The notes beneath the pieces are model-generated. The model had not been told where the DNA came from. It saw only the letters and a program-made list of their open reading frames with translations, and did not search any database. A stretch of 64,000 bases of DNA from assembly GCA_039583875.1 (NCBI GenBank), contig CM077149.1, positions 23,573,194 to 23,637,193 on the forward strand. The letters are read 5' to 3'. The stretch is from Platanthera guangdongensis (taxonomy: Eukaryota > Streptophyta > Magnoliopsida > Asparagales > Orchidaceae). Shown in pieces: positions 22,581 through 33,282 of the stretch (positions are counted from its first letter, which is position 1; each line of letters begins with the position of its first letter). The position numbers and the translations under genes are program-made.

Positions 22581-25500
22581 TTAGTCTAAGTTTATCATTC
22601 CTAGTTCAATTTTGAATCTATTGAACTTAGCTTCTTCTAGGGGCTTAGTAAACATGTCAGCTATCTGATTATCAGTTTTAACATATTCAAGTGAAATATC
22701 TTCTCTTTCTACATGTTCTCTAAGAAAGTGATATTTAATCTCAATATGTTTTGTTCTACTATGAGATACAGGGTTATTAGCTATTGAAATAGCACTTGTA
22801 GAATCACAGTAAAGTGGAGTTCTACTTACCTGAAATCCATAGTCCTCTAGCTGATGTTGAATCCACAGAAGTTGAGTACAGCAACTTCCTGCAGCCACAT
22901 ACTCTGACTCAGCTGTGGAGATAGCCACACTGGTTTGCTTCTTGCTGCTCCATGAAATTAGTCTCCCACCTTGGAATTGACAGGTTCCAGTAGTGCTCTT
23001 TCTATCCTCTTTGCATCCTGCAAAGTTTGCATCTGAATAACCTGTTAGATCAAAGTCTCCATTCCTAGGGTACCAGAGGCCTAGATAGGGAGTGCCCTTT
23101 AGATATCTCAATATTCTTTTGACTGCAGTCAAATGAGACTCTTTAGGGCAGGCTTGATACCTTGCACAAACACATGTAGCATACATGATGTCTGGTCTAC
23201 TAGCAGTCAAGTATAATAGGGAGCCAACTATCCCTCTATACAAGGTTTCATCTACAGGTTTCCCTGCATCATCCTTGCTAAGAGACATACTAGACCCCAT
23301 AGGAGTCTTCATGGTACTGGATGAATCCATACCATACTTCCTTATGAGTTCTAGGGTGAACTTTGACTGACATATGGATAAACCATTTTCAGTCTGTTTA
23401 ACTTGGAGACCCAAGAAAAACTTCAGCTCTCCCATACTACTCATTTCAAACTGACCTTGCATAAGTTTTGCAAACATTTTGCAAAGGCTTCTTTCAGTAG
23501 ACCCAAATATAATGTCATCTACATATATTTGGACTAGTATGACTTTGCCTCTAGATTCCCTAAGGAATAGAGTCTTATCTATTTTCCCCCTTGAAAACTT
23601 GTTCTCAATGAGGAAACTAGATAGGGTTTCATACCAAGCTCTAGGAGCTTGCTTTAACCCATATAAAGCTTTCCTAAGTCTATAGAGATAATGAGGTAGA
23701 GTTGGATCAACAAAACCTGAAGGCTGTTCCACATAGACTTCTTCTTTCAAATTACCATTTAGGAATGCTGACTTGACATCCATTTGGTATACCTTGAATC
23801 CTTGATAGGTTGCATAGGCCAAGAACATTCTTATGGCTTCCAGTCTGGCTACTGGAGCAAAGGTTTGATCAAAATCAATACCTTCTTCTTGCCTATATCC
23901 TTTAGCAACCAGTCTAGCTTTATTCTTAATGATGACACCTTGTTCATCCATCTTATTCCTGTAGATCCACTTAACTCCTATTACATTGTGGTCTTTAGGT
24001 TTAGGAACAAGTTCCCAAACCTTGCACCTCTTGAACTGATTAAGCTCTTCTTGCATTGCTTCAGTCCATTGTGGATCTTGTATTGCTTCTTCAAACTTTC
24101 TTAGGTTCAACTTGTGACAGAAAGCTGGAATAGATTGCAGCATTCTGATTTCTGCTCCTTGTTTGAACTCCTTGTCTTGGATCTCCAATAATCAGCTCCA
24201 CTAGATGATCTCTAAGATGCCTGTGGGCTGGAGGCATCCTCACTTCAGGTTGAACCACTTCAGCATCTGCATCATGCTGTATACCTTGGATTTCTTCAGC
24301 AACTGGCACATGTAGTTCTCCCCCTGGATAGCAGCTACTCTCCTCTCCTTGCTGTCTTGCAACAGGCACTTCTTCTATAGTAAGCTTGTCCATTTTCTTT
24401 GTCAAACCTGTGGGGCTGCATACATTGCTAGACAACTCATTATTAATAAGTTTAGTCTCATCAAAAATTACATGCACTGATTCTTCTACAACTTGTGTAG
24501 TCAAGTTATAGACTCTATAAGCCTTACTATTATTGCTGTACCCAACAAAAATTCCCTCTTGGGACTTGGCAGTAAACTTAGTTATGTAAGACTTCCCATT
24601 GTTAAGTATGAAGCATTTGCAACCAAAGATCCTGAAATAGGATAGGTTTGGTTTCCTGCCTTTCACAACTTCATAGGGGGTCTTGTTTAGCCCTTTAGTG
24701 ATGGTAGCCCTATTTATAACATGGCATGCAGTGTTAACTGCTTCAGCCCAGAAATACTCTGGCAGTGATGTATCACTTAATAGGGTCCTACCAGCCTCTA
24801 TCAAGGTCCTATTCTTCCTCTCAGCAATGCCATTTTGCTGAGGTGTTCTAGGTGAAGAGAATTCTTGAAATATCCCAAAGTCTTCACACAGTTTTGTCAT
24901 GCTTTCAGACTGAAACTCAGTACCATGATCACTTCTAATTTTGACCACAGTACTATTTAGTTCATTCTGAATTTGCTTGACAAAGCTGTAGAAGACAATA
25001 GGTGTTTCAGATTTCTGTCTTAAGAAGAACACCCAAGAAAACCTTGAGTAGTCATCTACAACTACAAGGGTATAGACCTTCCTACCTAAGCTGTGAACTG
25101 ACATTGGACCAAAGAGATCCAAATGCAAGAGGTACAAACACCTCACAGCATCTTTGTTTTCTATGCTTTTAAAGGTGGATTTAGTCTGCTTGCCCTTTTG
25201 ACAAGCTGAGCAAATGCCTTCTTTAACACACTTAACTTGAGGACCATTCCTCACTAACTCTTTGTTAAAGAGTTTGCTAATAGTCTTGTAGTTAAGATGG
25301 GCAAACCTCTTGTACCATTTGACACAATGAGAGACTGTCTCATCAGCTACAAGACAAACTGGAGAACCATTGTTCTCAACCAGAATGTCTAGGCAGTAGA
25401 CATTCCTTTTCCTATAACCTGTCAAAATGATCTCTTGATCACTTGACCTCTTGATATGACAACCATTTTTGGCAAATGAGATGTCATACCCTACATCACT

Positions 25501-25749
25501 TAATTGACTTATACTTATTAGGTTGTGTTTCAACCCTTTAACATAAGCCACTTGAGTAATGGTAACTAAGTTTGAAGAAATGTTACCAAACCCTTTGATG
25601 ATTCCTTTTTCAGAACCACCAAAGGTCACTTTAGGACCATTTTTGATTGGAATGTAGTCCTTCAGTAGTCCCCTAGTTCCAGTCATATGTCTGGAACATC
25701 CACTGTCCAAGTACCATGTAGGGGTATGACCACTTAGACTCACCTGCAA
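22581..25749 (-). pseudogene. pol polyprotein of element B, one frameshift
   Basis: Two overlapping open stretches (25749-24091 and 24188-22581) make one copia pol of about 1055 codons. It has the protease (YLDSGCSRHMTG), integrase zinc domain (ICSACQKGKQ), integrase core D-D-E ([27 protein letters not shown]), reverse transcriptase ([21 protein letters not shown]) and RNase H ([18 protein letters not shown]) up to MFTKPLEE. A single-base change near 24105 shifts the frame between the integrase C-terminus and reverse transcriptase. All catalytic residues I checked are present. The gag stop lies 7 bases upstream in the same frame, as known for Sireviruses, where pol may be made by readthrough. 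Confidence 0.93.
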
Positions 25750-25755
25750 AACAAA

Positions 25756-27798
25756 TTAATGAACCTTAGAACCCAAAGTATTCTTGGGTCCTTGGTGATT
25801 GTTAGTTTGCAATTTGACAAACCTACCTACTGGCTTTCCAGCAGTTAGCTTGCTACTCACCTTGGCACTGGCATTGTGCCAACAGTCCACTACAAAATGG
25901 CCAATTTTGCCACAGCACCAGCATTCAAACTTATTGTACCTTTGCTTAGGTACTGCCTTGGCTGTCTTGACTACAACAGGCTTGTTGAATGTTGGGGCTT
26001 TGCCCTTGGACTTAGACTTGGACTGCTCAGTCCTTGCAGGTCTAATAAAGCCCAGTCCAGCTTTACCCTTGTGATGAACAAATTCATCAATTATGGGTAA
26101 CACTGACTTAGGTTTAGAAAACCTAGCAACCAAGTCCTTCTCCTTCTGAAGATTGTTCTCCAGACACTTAATTTGATCATTCTTAAAAGTGATAGTTCCC
26201 ATCTGAATCATTGTTATGTGTTTCAGTCTGGCTATCTCATTCAGTTTTTGATCAAATTGCTTCTCAAAATCTATTGCAGCAGCTTTAAGATCAGCAATTT
26301 CCTTTGCCTGACTTTTGGCAAGGGACTTGCTTTTATTGTAAGCTTGCAACAGCACTCTATATTCATCTATAAGTAGATGAATATCATCCTCAGACTCAGA
26401 TACATTCTCATCACTTGATGAAGAAGAATCTGAATCTGAACTAGAACAAGAGACTGAATTTAAACTTGAACTTTGTACCTGACTGGGTCCTGGCTGCTCC
26501 AGGATTTTGGCACTTTCTGTCAAAGCCATTATCCCTTGGCAATGACTGTCTTCTGGTTCATAAATTGACTCCAAGATCTGCATGAACTCTTCCTCTTCTT
26601 CTTCAGCAAACAGCCCTAGGTAGGCTTCAGCCTCAGACTCAGTTTCTGAAGAAGAGATATCTGATAGAGTCTTCTCCTTTTTAGCAACAAAAGACTTTTC
26701 TTTCTTCCCTTTGAAGTGAGTCTTTTTCCTGTCACCAGATTCCTTTCTCTTCTCTGGACAATCTGCAATAACATGGCCCTGTCTATTGCAGCAATAGCAA
26801 ACAATCTTTGAACCAGTTGCCTTGCATGACTTTGTCCTCTTCCTGTCTTTCTTTGAAGACTTTTTCTCCTGATGAAAGACTTCCTTTCCCTTTGAAGAAG
26901 AAGGTCTTGACTTCCACTGTTTCTTCCTTAAGAATTTCTGAAAGTGTATAGTGAAGGCAGCAAAGTCTTCATCACTTTCACTGCTTTCACTCTTTGTGCT
27001 GATAGACTCATCAGATTCTGATTCAACTACCTCTGGAGGTGGAGTTGAAGACTTATTCCTGCACTTTCTGGGAACTTCTGTCTTGAAAGCAACAGTTCTT
27101 TCTTTGTGCTCAGTCCTTGTTGATTTCTCCTCCTCTTTTCTCACTGTTAACTGCATTTCATAAGACAATAGCTTGCCAAACAGTGTGGGAGGAGGAATTT
27201 CCCCCAACTTGGCCATTTCTCTTATGGCACAGATCTTGGTGTCCCAATCTTTGGTTAGGGACCTTAGGAATTTGTCATTTAGTTCATAGTTATTGAACTC
27301 TCTTCCATAAGACATGAGTTCATTAACTATTCTGTAAAATTTCTTATAGCACTCAGTGATGCTATCACCCTTTCCTTGACTAAAGCTTTCATACTCCTGA
27401 TTTAGCAAGGACTTCCTGTCTTGCCTAACTTCTTCAGAACCTTCCATATAGACAATGAGAGTATCCCACATTTCTTTTGCTATTTTACAGTGAATTAAGT
27501 TCTGAAAAGTTGCATCATCAATGGCACTCACTATTATGTTTTGTGCCCTCTTGTCCATGGTGGCCAGGACAATTTCATCCTTAGTCATCTCAGAGAAATC
27601 CTTTGGAGTTCTCTGATTTGCATCTAGAACTGAAATCTTCATAGGCACATAAGGCCCTTCCTTTACTGTGATGTAGATTCTAGGGTCAGAGGCTTCCATA
27701 AATAGCCTCACCCTTTCTTTCCAGATCCCAAAGATCTCCTTCCTGCATATGGGTAATTTCATGGAACCCAAATCCTTGTGATTCTCATAGGAACCCAA
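25756..27798 (-). CDS. gag of element B, 680 residues, intact
   Basis: The ATG at 27798 starts MGSYENHKDLGS, about 100 bases after the primer site. A UBN2/Retrotran_gag_2-like domain spans about residues 15-230 (KEMWDTLIVYMEGSEEVR is characteristic). A Ser/Glu-rich linker follows. There are two CCHC zinc knuckles, one at about residue 330 (CYCCNRQGHVIADC) and one at about residue 635 (CWCCGKIGHFVVDC). Between them lie acidic stretches and a Leu/Lys-rich probable coiled coil (about 480-560). Gag packages the RNA in cytoplasmic particles. The stop is TAA, followed in the same frame by pol. The lack of lesions over 2 kb supports recent insertion. Confidence 0.93.
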   Translation of the reverse strand: MGSYENHKDLGSMKLPICRKEIFGIWKERVRLFMEASDPRIYITVKEGPYVPMKISVLDANQRTPKDFSEMTKDEIVLATMDKRAQNIIVSAIDDATFQNLIHCKIAKEMWDTLIVYMEGSEEVRQDRKSLLNQEYESFSQGKGDSITECYKKFYRIVNELMSYGREFNNYELNDKFLRSLTKDWDTKICAIREMAKLGEIPPPTLFGKLLSYEMQLTVRKEEEKSTRTEHKERTVAFKTEVPRKCRNKSSTPPPEVVESESDESISTKSESSESDEDFAAFTIHFQKFLRKKQWKSRPSSSKGKEVFHQEKKSSKKDRKRTKSCKATGSKIVCYCCNRQGHVIADCPEKRKESGDRKKTHFKGKKEKSFVAKKEKTLSDISSSETESEAEAYLGLFAEEEEEEFMQILESIYEPEDSHCQGIMALTESAKILEQPGPSQVQSSSLNSVSCSSSDSDSSSSSDENVSESEDDIHLLIDEYRVLLQAYNKSKSLAKSQAKEIADLKAAAIDFEKQFDQKLNEIARLKHITMIQMGTITFKNDQIKCLENNLQKEKDLVARFSKPKSVLPIIDEFVHHKGKAGLGFIRPARTEQSKSKSKGKAPTFNKPVVVKTAKAVPKQRYNKFECWCCGKIGHFVVDCWHNASAKVSSKLTAGKPVGRFVKLQTNNHQGPKNTLGSKVH

Positions 27799-27900
27799 GT
27801 TTCTTGATTTTCTTGAATTTCTTGAATCTGTGTTTTCCCTTACACTGAATCTGCCAAACAGGATCTCCTCAGACTGTTAGTCCTTGTTTTGAGGAACCTC

Positions 27901-27912
27901 GCTTTGATACCA
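27901..27912 (-). other. Primer binding site of element B (initiator Met tRNA)
   Basis: The minus strand reads TGGTATCAAAGC two bases after the LTR end. It differs by one base from the complement of the initiator tRNA-Met 3' end (TGGTATCAGAGC). Confidence 0.9.
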
Positions 27913-27914
27913 CT

Positions 27915-30083
27915 TGAAAGATATGGTACCTAAACACCTAGAGGGGGGTGAATAGGTGACCTAATCCTTTTCTAACTTTGTTGGCAGCCAAACAGTTATA
28001 TCACAGATTTCTAACTGCTTTTGCACAGCAAACAGCAATAACAAAATATACACAGCTAATCCACAGCACAATCACAGCACAGCACACAGTGTTTTATAGT
28101 GGTTCCCCAAGATATGGGTACATCCACTTTCCCCCTTCGCCTATCTAGCAGTGTACTAGATTCGGCCAAACTTCTCCACTGTCTCAGAACCCAAATTGGT
28201 TCCTACCTCAGGCCCAAAGCCTTACAACTCAGCTTTATCCCAAAGCCTACACTCAGCCAATCAAGGCCTACACTCAGCCAACAAGGCCTACACTCAGAGA
28301 TCTCTATCTCCTACACTCAGGCTAACAAGCCCTACCCTCAGCCTTTATAAATACAGGCTTACAATTCACTCAGATCCAATGGATCCTACAAGTTAAAAAT
28401 GTAATACAAAAAATAACTCTACAACTCAGAATTAAAGGAGGGGAGTTGAGAGATTCTTGATGAGTTCTTGGAAGAACTCAGCTGGATTCACCCTGACTTA
28501 GCTTTCTTCAAAGCTTCTTGAGTAGAACTGAATAAGACTGAATCCTCTGTAGTTGTTCCTTGACCTCTTCTACTTACGATCCAGAATTGAATCTGAATCC
28601 TTCTTCTCAGCCTAGTTCCAGAGGCTGATTTCTTGGATGGAGCCCTCTCTCTCCAACTTCTTAGATCTGCACTTGAACTGCAAGATCTTCTTGTGTTGAT
28701 TCTCTTTGTATTACTTCAATAATTACTTCAACAACTCTTAACCACTTTCAACAACTTTGAACAACTCTGAACAACTCTGAACAACAGTTTCTGTAAACTG
28801 TAGGTGCCTATTTATAGGCTTTCTTCATGGTAACCGGCTGGACCGGTTCATAACTGACTTCTGACATCTCTGACAGTTGCTGTAGACCGGCTGGAACGGC
28901 ATCTGTCAAATCATCCAGTCACTTCTTGAAAATCTCTAACTGTCTGTAAGTGTCGAGACTTTCTGTCTTTAAGTGTCGACACTTATAGTCCAAGTGTCGA
29001 CACATGTTGTGTAAGTGTCGACACAAGTCTACAAGGTGTCGACACAACTTCTTGTATGTCTCGACACAGATTCTTCTGCATGTGTCGACACTGAAATTGA
29101 GTGTCGACACAAGTACTTGTTCTTCTTTCTTTAGCTGAATTCTTCTAAGTGTCGACACATCTCCTTTGTGTCGACACAACTTCTTGTGTTGAATCTATCA
29201 AGTGTCGACACTGCTTCTTGGTGTCGACACATAGTCTTCTATGTTGATTCTTGCTGAGTGTCGACACAGCTCCTTGTGTCGACACACCTTCTTATTGTTG
29301 AGACTTCAGCTGAGTGTCGACGCATTCCCTTAGTGTCGACACTTGTACTTAGAATAATTTTGTTGATCTTTCTGATCTTTGCTAAGTGTCGACACTGCTC
29401 CATGTGTCGACACTTTCTTCCAGTGTTGAGTCTTCAGCTGTGTGTCGACACTTTGTTCTGGGTGTCGACACATACTTCAAATGTTGACTCTTCTGTTGAG
29501 TGTCGACACATTGTGTTGAGTGTCGACACTTACTTTAAATGCTGACTCTTCTGTTGAGTGTCGACACATTGTGTTGAGTGTCGACACATGCTTCAAGTGC
29601 TGACTCTTCTGCTTAGTGTCGACACATTGTGTTGAGTGTCGACACTTGTACTTTGTCTCTGCAGACTTTTGCTGAGTGTCGACACAACTCCAAGTGTCGA
29701 CACTTTCTGGTGTAGACACAGCTTCACTGAGTGTCGACACAGCTCCTTGTGTCGACACTTTCTGTCTGCACTTTTCTTCACCGAGTGTCGACACAGCTCC
29801 AAGTGTCGACACTTTCTATCTGGTGTCGACTCTGCATCCCAGGTGTCGACACAATGACTCCAAGTGTCGACACTGCTTGTCTGGGTGTCGACACAAGCTT
29901 TCTCAAGTGTCGACACATTCCCTCTGGGTGTCGACACATGGACTTAGAAACTTTTTTGCTTCAGTCCAGTACTTTCTTAACCTGCACAAGTAACTCAAAC
30001 ATACATCAAATACATTATGATGTATATCATTGAGTTGGGTGAGGCTTCTTCAAATCAGGTACATTTGACCAATGTACCCAACA
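27915..30083 (-). repeat. 5' LTR of element B
   Basis: It runs on the minus strand from TGTTGGGTACATTGG (30083) to ATCTTTCA (27915), 2169 bases. It differs from the 3' LTR at only scattered positions. It carries the palindrome array at 28945-29940 and the TATA-like box at 28108-28091. Confidence 0.95.
28945..29940. repeat. GTGTCGACAC palindrome array in the 5' LTR of element B
   Basis: About 32 exact copies. A few copies that are mutated in the 3' LTR are perfect here (for example near 29195, 29515 and 29910-29930), and one is mutated here (GTGTCGACGC near 29315). The ancestral array was therefore even more regular. Confidence 0.92.
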
Positions 30084-30200
30084 CTTCATCTGTCATTGCC
30101 ATTAATCCAAGGCACTGAGCATCTCATCCTTCATGTTCATCCACCTCTGAGTCGCTATCTCAGTGTGTAAGAGGGGCCCTGATCCCTATTCTAGTAGTAG
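30084..30200 (-). pseudogene. Central gag fragment of element C between elements B and D
   Basis: The minus strand reads DSDSEVDEHEG, stop, DAQCLGLMAMTDE, which aligns with the PEDSHCQGIMALTES region of the gag of B. The 117 bases belong to element C and are isolated by the insertions of B (left) and D (right). Confidence 0.8.
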
Positions 30201-30786
30201 TGTACAGCCCGTATTTGTCGAGAGTGGGTCCTACCACAGCCAGGTCATCAGAAGTCAAGGTCAACAAGTTAAGACATGAGTCAAAGTTAGCATTCAAGAT
30301 CGCGAAAGGCCTGTGCGAGTATAGGCGAGCTCCCCTTGCATACTGGTCAGGTAGGCGACTAGGCGAGATACTCGCCCATCCCATGTGAGTTCCTCTGGAA
30401 GTCGCCTAGTCGCTAGGTGGTGAGATATCAATAAGACCCCAGGGGTACGAGGTGAGGCACTTGAAATCCTCGCCAGGATACTCGTGCGCTTCATTTTTGG
30501 GATACTAGCTAAATCTTTGGATTCCTTTTCCTCGTAGAGCAAGTCACGACCTTGCGACTTCGCCGGCTAGCTTCCCTTGTACCCAGTTCGGCCATCTTTG
30601 GTTGAGAAGGGGCTGCTCCATTTGAGCATCCGGGTACGTGGTGGTACCTTATTGCCGCAACATCTGGGGTCCTGTTTGACCTGCCCTTCTTTCTGCTCAC
30701 CCTAGCCGTCTTATCTAGCTTCTGAACCGATAACCTTAGGCGGCTTTGGTCCAAATTCTGAGGTTACGATTTTCCTGGCTTCAACA
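30201..30786 (+). repeat. 5' LTR of element D
   Basis: It starts TGTACAGCCCG and ends CTTCAACA. It pairs with 42929-43550 and lacks about 40 bases present there (the stretch around 43150-43200). Confidence 0.92.
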
Positions 30787-30788
30787 CT

Positions 30789-30808
30789 TGGTGCGGTGAG
30801 CGTGGATC
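30789..30808 (+). other. Primer binding site of element D (tRNA-Phe)
   Basis: Two bases after the LTR, 20 bases starting TGGTGCGGTGAGCGTGG are, as far as I recall the tRNA sequence, a perfect complement of the 3' end of plant tRNA-Phe(GAA) including CCA. Confidence 0.85.
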
Positions 30809-31043
30809 GCAGCCAAGGAGCAAAGTTTGGAAGTTTAGTGAGATGGCCATTGGTGGCGAGCAAAGAGAGTTGGTCGGCAACTCGGCAGTAGGAGGAGACG
30901 CCACGCGAGGTGGCAAGTTTGTAACAGTGGCCACATTCGAAGAGTTCGTGAGGAAGATCTAGCAAACCATTCTCGCCGGTTTCGCTCAGCGCCCAGAGGT
31001 CAAGACGACTTCTCCCCGTCGCCTGACGCCGCTAGAAGAGGAA

Positions 31044-32298
31044 GTGCCGCCGAGGCGAGCTGGAAAGGAGCCCGCTTGGGCGAGGGAAGAGCGACCGATG
31101 CAGTCGCGACATTACCCGACGAGTATCCAGGGGGTCCGTTTTCGGGATCCAATATTGCCGGCGAGATGCAGGGATACTCGACACTATGGCAAGTACGACG
31201 TCTCGAGCAAGGATGAAACTCATCACCGCCAGGGAGGGAGGAGCCCCTTCTATGATGAGATCCTTGCCGCTCCAGTTCCAGAAGGGTTCATGGAACCCAT
31301 TCTCACTTACTACTCCGGCAGAGACGACCTTGTCAGACACCTCCAGTGGTTTAAACACGTCGTCTACATCCGCAACATGTCCGACGCCTTCAAGTGCAAG
31401 TTCTTCTCCATCACCCTCAAGGGGAACGCCCGGGATTGGTTCCATCAACTACCTGTGGGGTCCATGTACTACTTCTCAGATCTGCGTCGGGGCCTCATGG
31501 CGAGGTTCGCGACATCGAAGAAGAGGAAGAATGAAGCGACAGCCCTCTTCAAAATCATCCAAGGGCAGCATGAGAGTTTGGGTCATTACATCGACCGCTT
31601 TCAGGAGGAGATTTTGGAGGTGGAAGAGGTGGATAGTTTTACCTTGATGGTGGCCCTCAAGTTCGGGTTGAAGCAAGGTTTGTTCAGTCTAGAGATGGGG
31701 TCCAATCCCCCGAGATCTTTCGAAGAAATGATAGAGAAGAGTGGAGGAGAAGAACAAGGACTTCCTAGCAAGGCTGGATGGGGAGATTACGACAGAAAGG
31801 AGGGGAGCAGGACCTTCATGGTCGAAGTCAAGGAGGACGCCAGAGATGCGAGAGGAGAGGAAGAAGGAAGAACCTAGGAGAGAAGAGAGAAGGAAGAGAG
31901 AGGAACCCAGGAGGGTTGAAGAAAGGAGGCAGGAGAGTCCTCAAAGATAGGAAGAGAGAAGGCCGGCGGAAGCTCGGGAAGGAGGAAGGGGGGAAAGGCG
32001 ATTCCAGTATCCAGAGAATCACCCCTAATAGAGACTAGCAAGGCAGAAGTATCAGGAAGAGAGGAGGAATGAAAATCTTTAGGAGGGAGGCCGAGGAGAA
32101 GGAAGAAGGGAGACAATGGCCATCGCTCGCCAAGACAACAAGTGGCACCGGAGGGAGCAGCGAGCGATGTGCCAGGAGGCAGAGATTCCCCTTTACTGCG
32201 ATATTCATCGGGTAGAGGGGCACGGAACCTTGGCTTGCCCCGAGTTTTGGGAAGCAATGAGGAGGCTGGAGGCGGGAGTGGCAGAAAGAGAGCAATAG
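31044..32298 (+). pseudogene. gag of element D, broken
   Basis: The first 277 codons (31044-31877) carry a Retrotrans_gag-type domain, seen in FSITLKGNARDWFHQLP and GHYIDRFQEE. A Glu/Arg-rich purine stretch follows (31850-32110), where the frame is lost. A further open piece (32116-32298) has the zinc motif YCDIHRVEGHGTLAC, a C-x2-H-x4-H-x4-C type seen in Tat-lineage gag. The 5' leader (30809-31043) contains another open stretch but no recognised domain. Gag forms the particle core. Confidence 0.82.
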
Positions 32299-32472
32299 AG
32301 GCAGGAGGCCCCGGTGGGGCAGGTGGCATTCCAAGCTCCAGCGAGGAGGAGGAATGACGACCGAGTCGACCTGGGAGGTCGCGAGGAAGTGATACATGGC
32401 CCAGAGGGTGGGCATGTAGGCGTGATCAATGGAGGGGCCGGACTTGGAGCTTCCCGCAAGGGGAGTCTCCAC

Positions 32473-33235
32473 CAGATCTATCGAAAGAACATCACCTCGA
32501 CGTCACAGACCCCGCCACCATTAGAGGAGATCACCTTCTCGGAGGAAGATATGTTGGGGAATGAGAACCCCTTCCATGACGCTTTGGTCATTCAAGCCGC
32601 CATCGAGGACTTCACTGTCGACCGGATCATCGCGGACAACGGTAGCTCGGTGAATGTCATCTTCAAAAGAACCTTCGTCGGGCTTCAGGTGGAAGCATCC
32701 CGGGTCCCAGCTGCAGATGGACCGCTCTTTGGCTTCTCAGGAGAGAAGAAAGAGGTGGGGGAGCAGTGGAGCTGCTGGTTATGCTCGGTGGGACGCCGAT
32801 CCGATGCCGCTTCATCATCGTCGACGCACCGAGCGGTTACAACGCCATCTTCGGGCGAACCCTCATCAACTACTTCAGGGTCGTTCCGTCGTCGTACCAC
32901 CAGTGCCTGAAGTACTGCCGTGGAGATGTGCAGATCAGGATCAGGGGAGATCCCATGGCTTCCAGGGAGTGCTACTTGAATTCCGTCAGCACCATCAACT
33001 GGATGGGTGATGCAGAGAAGCTAGAAGAGTTGCTGGAGAGGGAGAAAGGGCTATATGCTGCTGAGGAGGTGGAGGAGATAGATGTGATCTCTCGAGGAGG
33101 AGAGTCGGGACTGCTGAAGGTGGGAGGATCCCTGCCTCTTGGAGGGAAGATAGAGATGGCTACTTGCCTGCAGGCAACGTTGATGTCTTTGCATGGAGCG
33201 CCGCCGAGATGCCAGGGGTGGACGCCGATGTAGCT
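32473..33235 (+). pseudogene. Protease region of element D, frameshifted
   Basis: The frame ending at 32910 has HDALVIQAAIEDFTV then ADNGSSVNVIF, which matches retropepsin with the catalytic Asp kept but Thr/Ser after it changed to Asn. The second half (VDAPSGYNAIFGRTLIN, from 32820) is in the frame of 32766-33233. One frameshift thus lies near 32720-32800. Normal protease would cut the polyprotein; this copy cannot. Confidence 0.8.
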
Positions 33236-33282
33236 TGTCATCGCCTCAACCTGGATCCCGAGGTGGACCCAGTTCGACAAAA

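Larger units (their letters stand above)
16752..30083 (-). mobile_element. Element B: nearly intact Sirevirus-like copia element
   Basis: A complete element of 13,332 bases on the minus strand: 5' LTR 27915-30083, primer site, gag, pol, palindrome spacer, ORF3, polypurine tract and 3' LTR 16752-18928. It is flanked by a perfect 5-bp duplication CTTCA (16747-16751 and 30084-30088) and sits in the gag of element C. The LTRs (2177 and 2169 bases) are almost identical by eye, so it is the youngest insertion here. Its gag is open over 680 codons; pol has one frameshift; ORF3 has one frameshift and two stops. Confidence 0.95.

Noticed and set aside
30789..30808. Possible tRNA-Phe gene
   Set aside because: Only the 3' end complement is present; it is the primer site of element D.
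31741..32329. ORFs opposite and parallel to the Glu/Arg-rich gag stretch of D
   Set aside because: A purine-rich low-complexity run opens several frames; only the gag frame has a domain.
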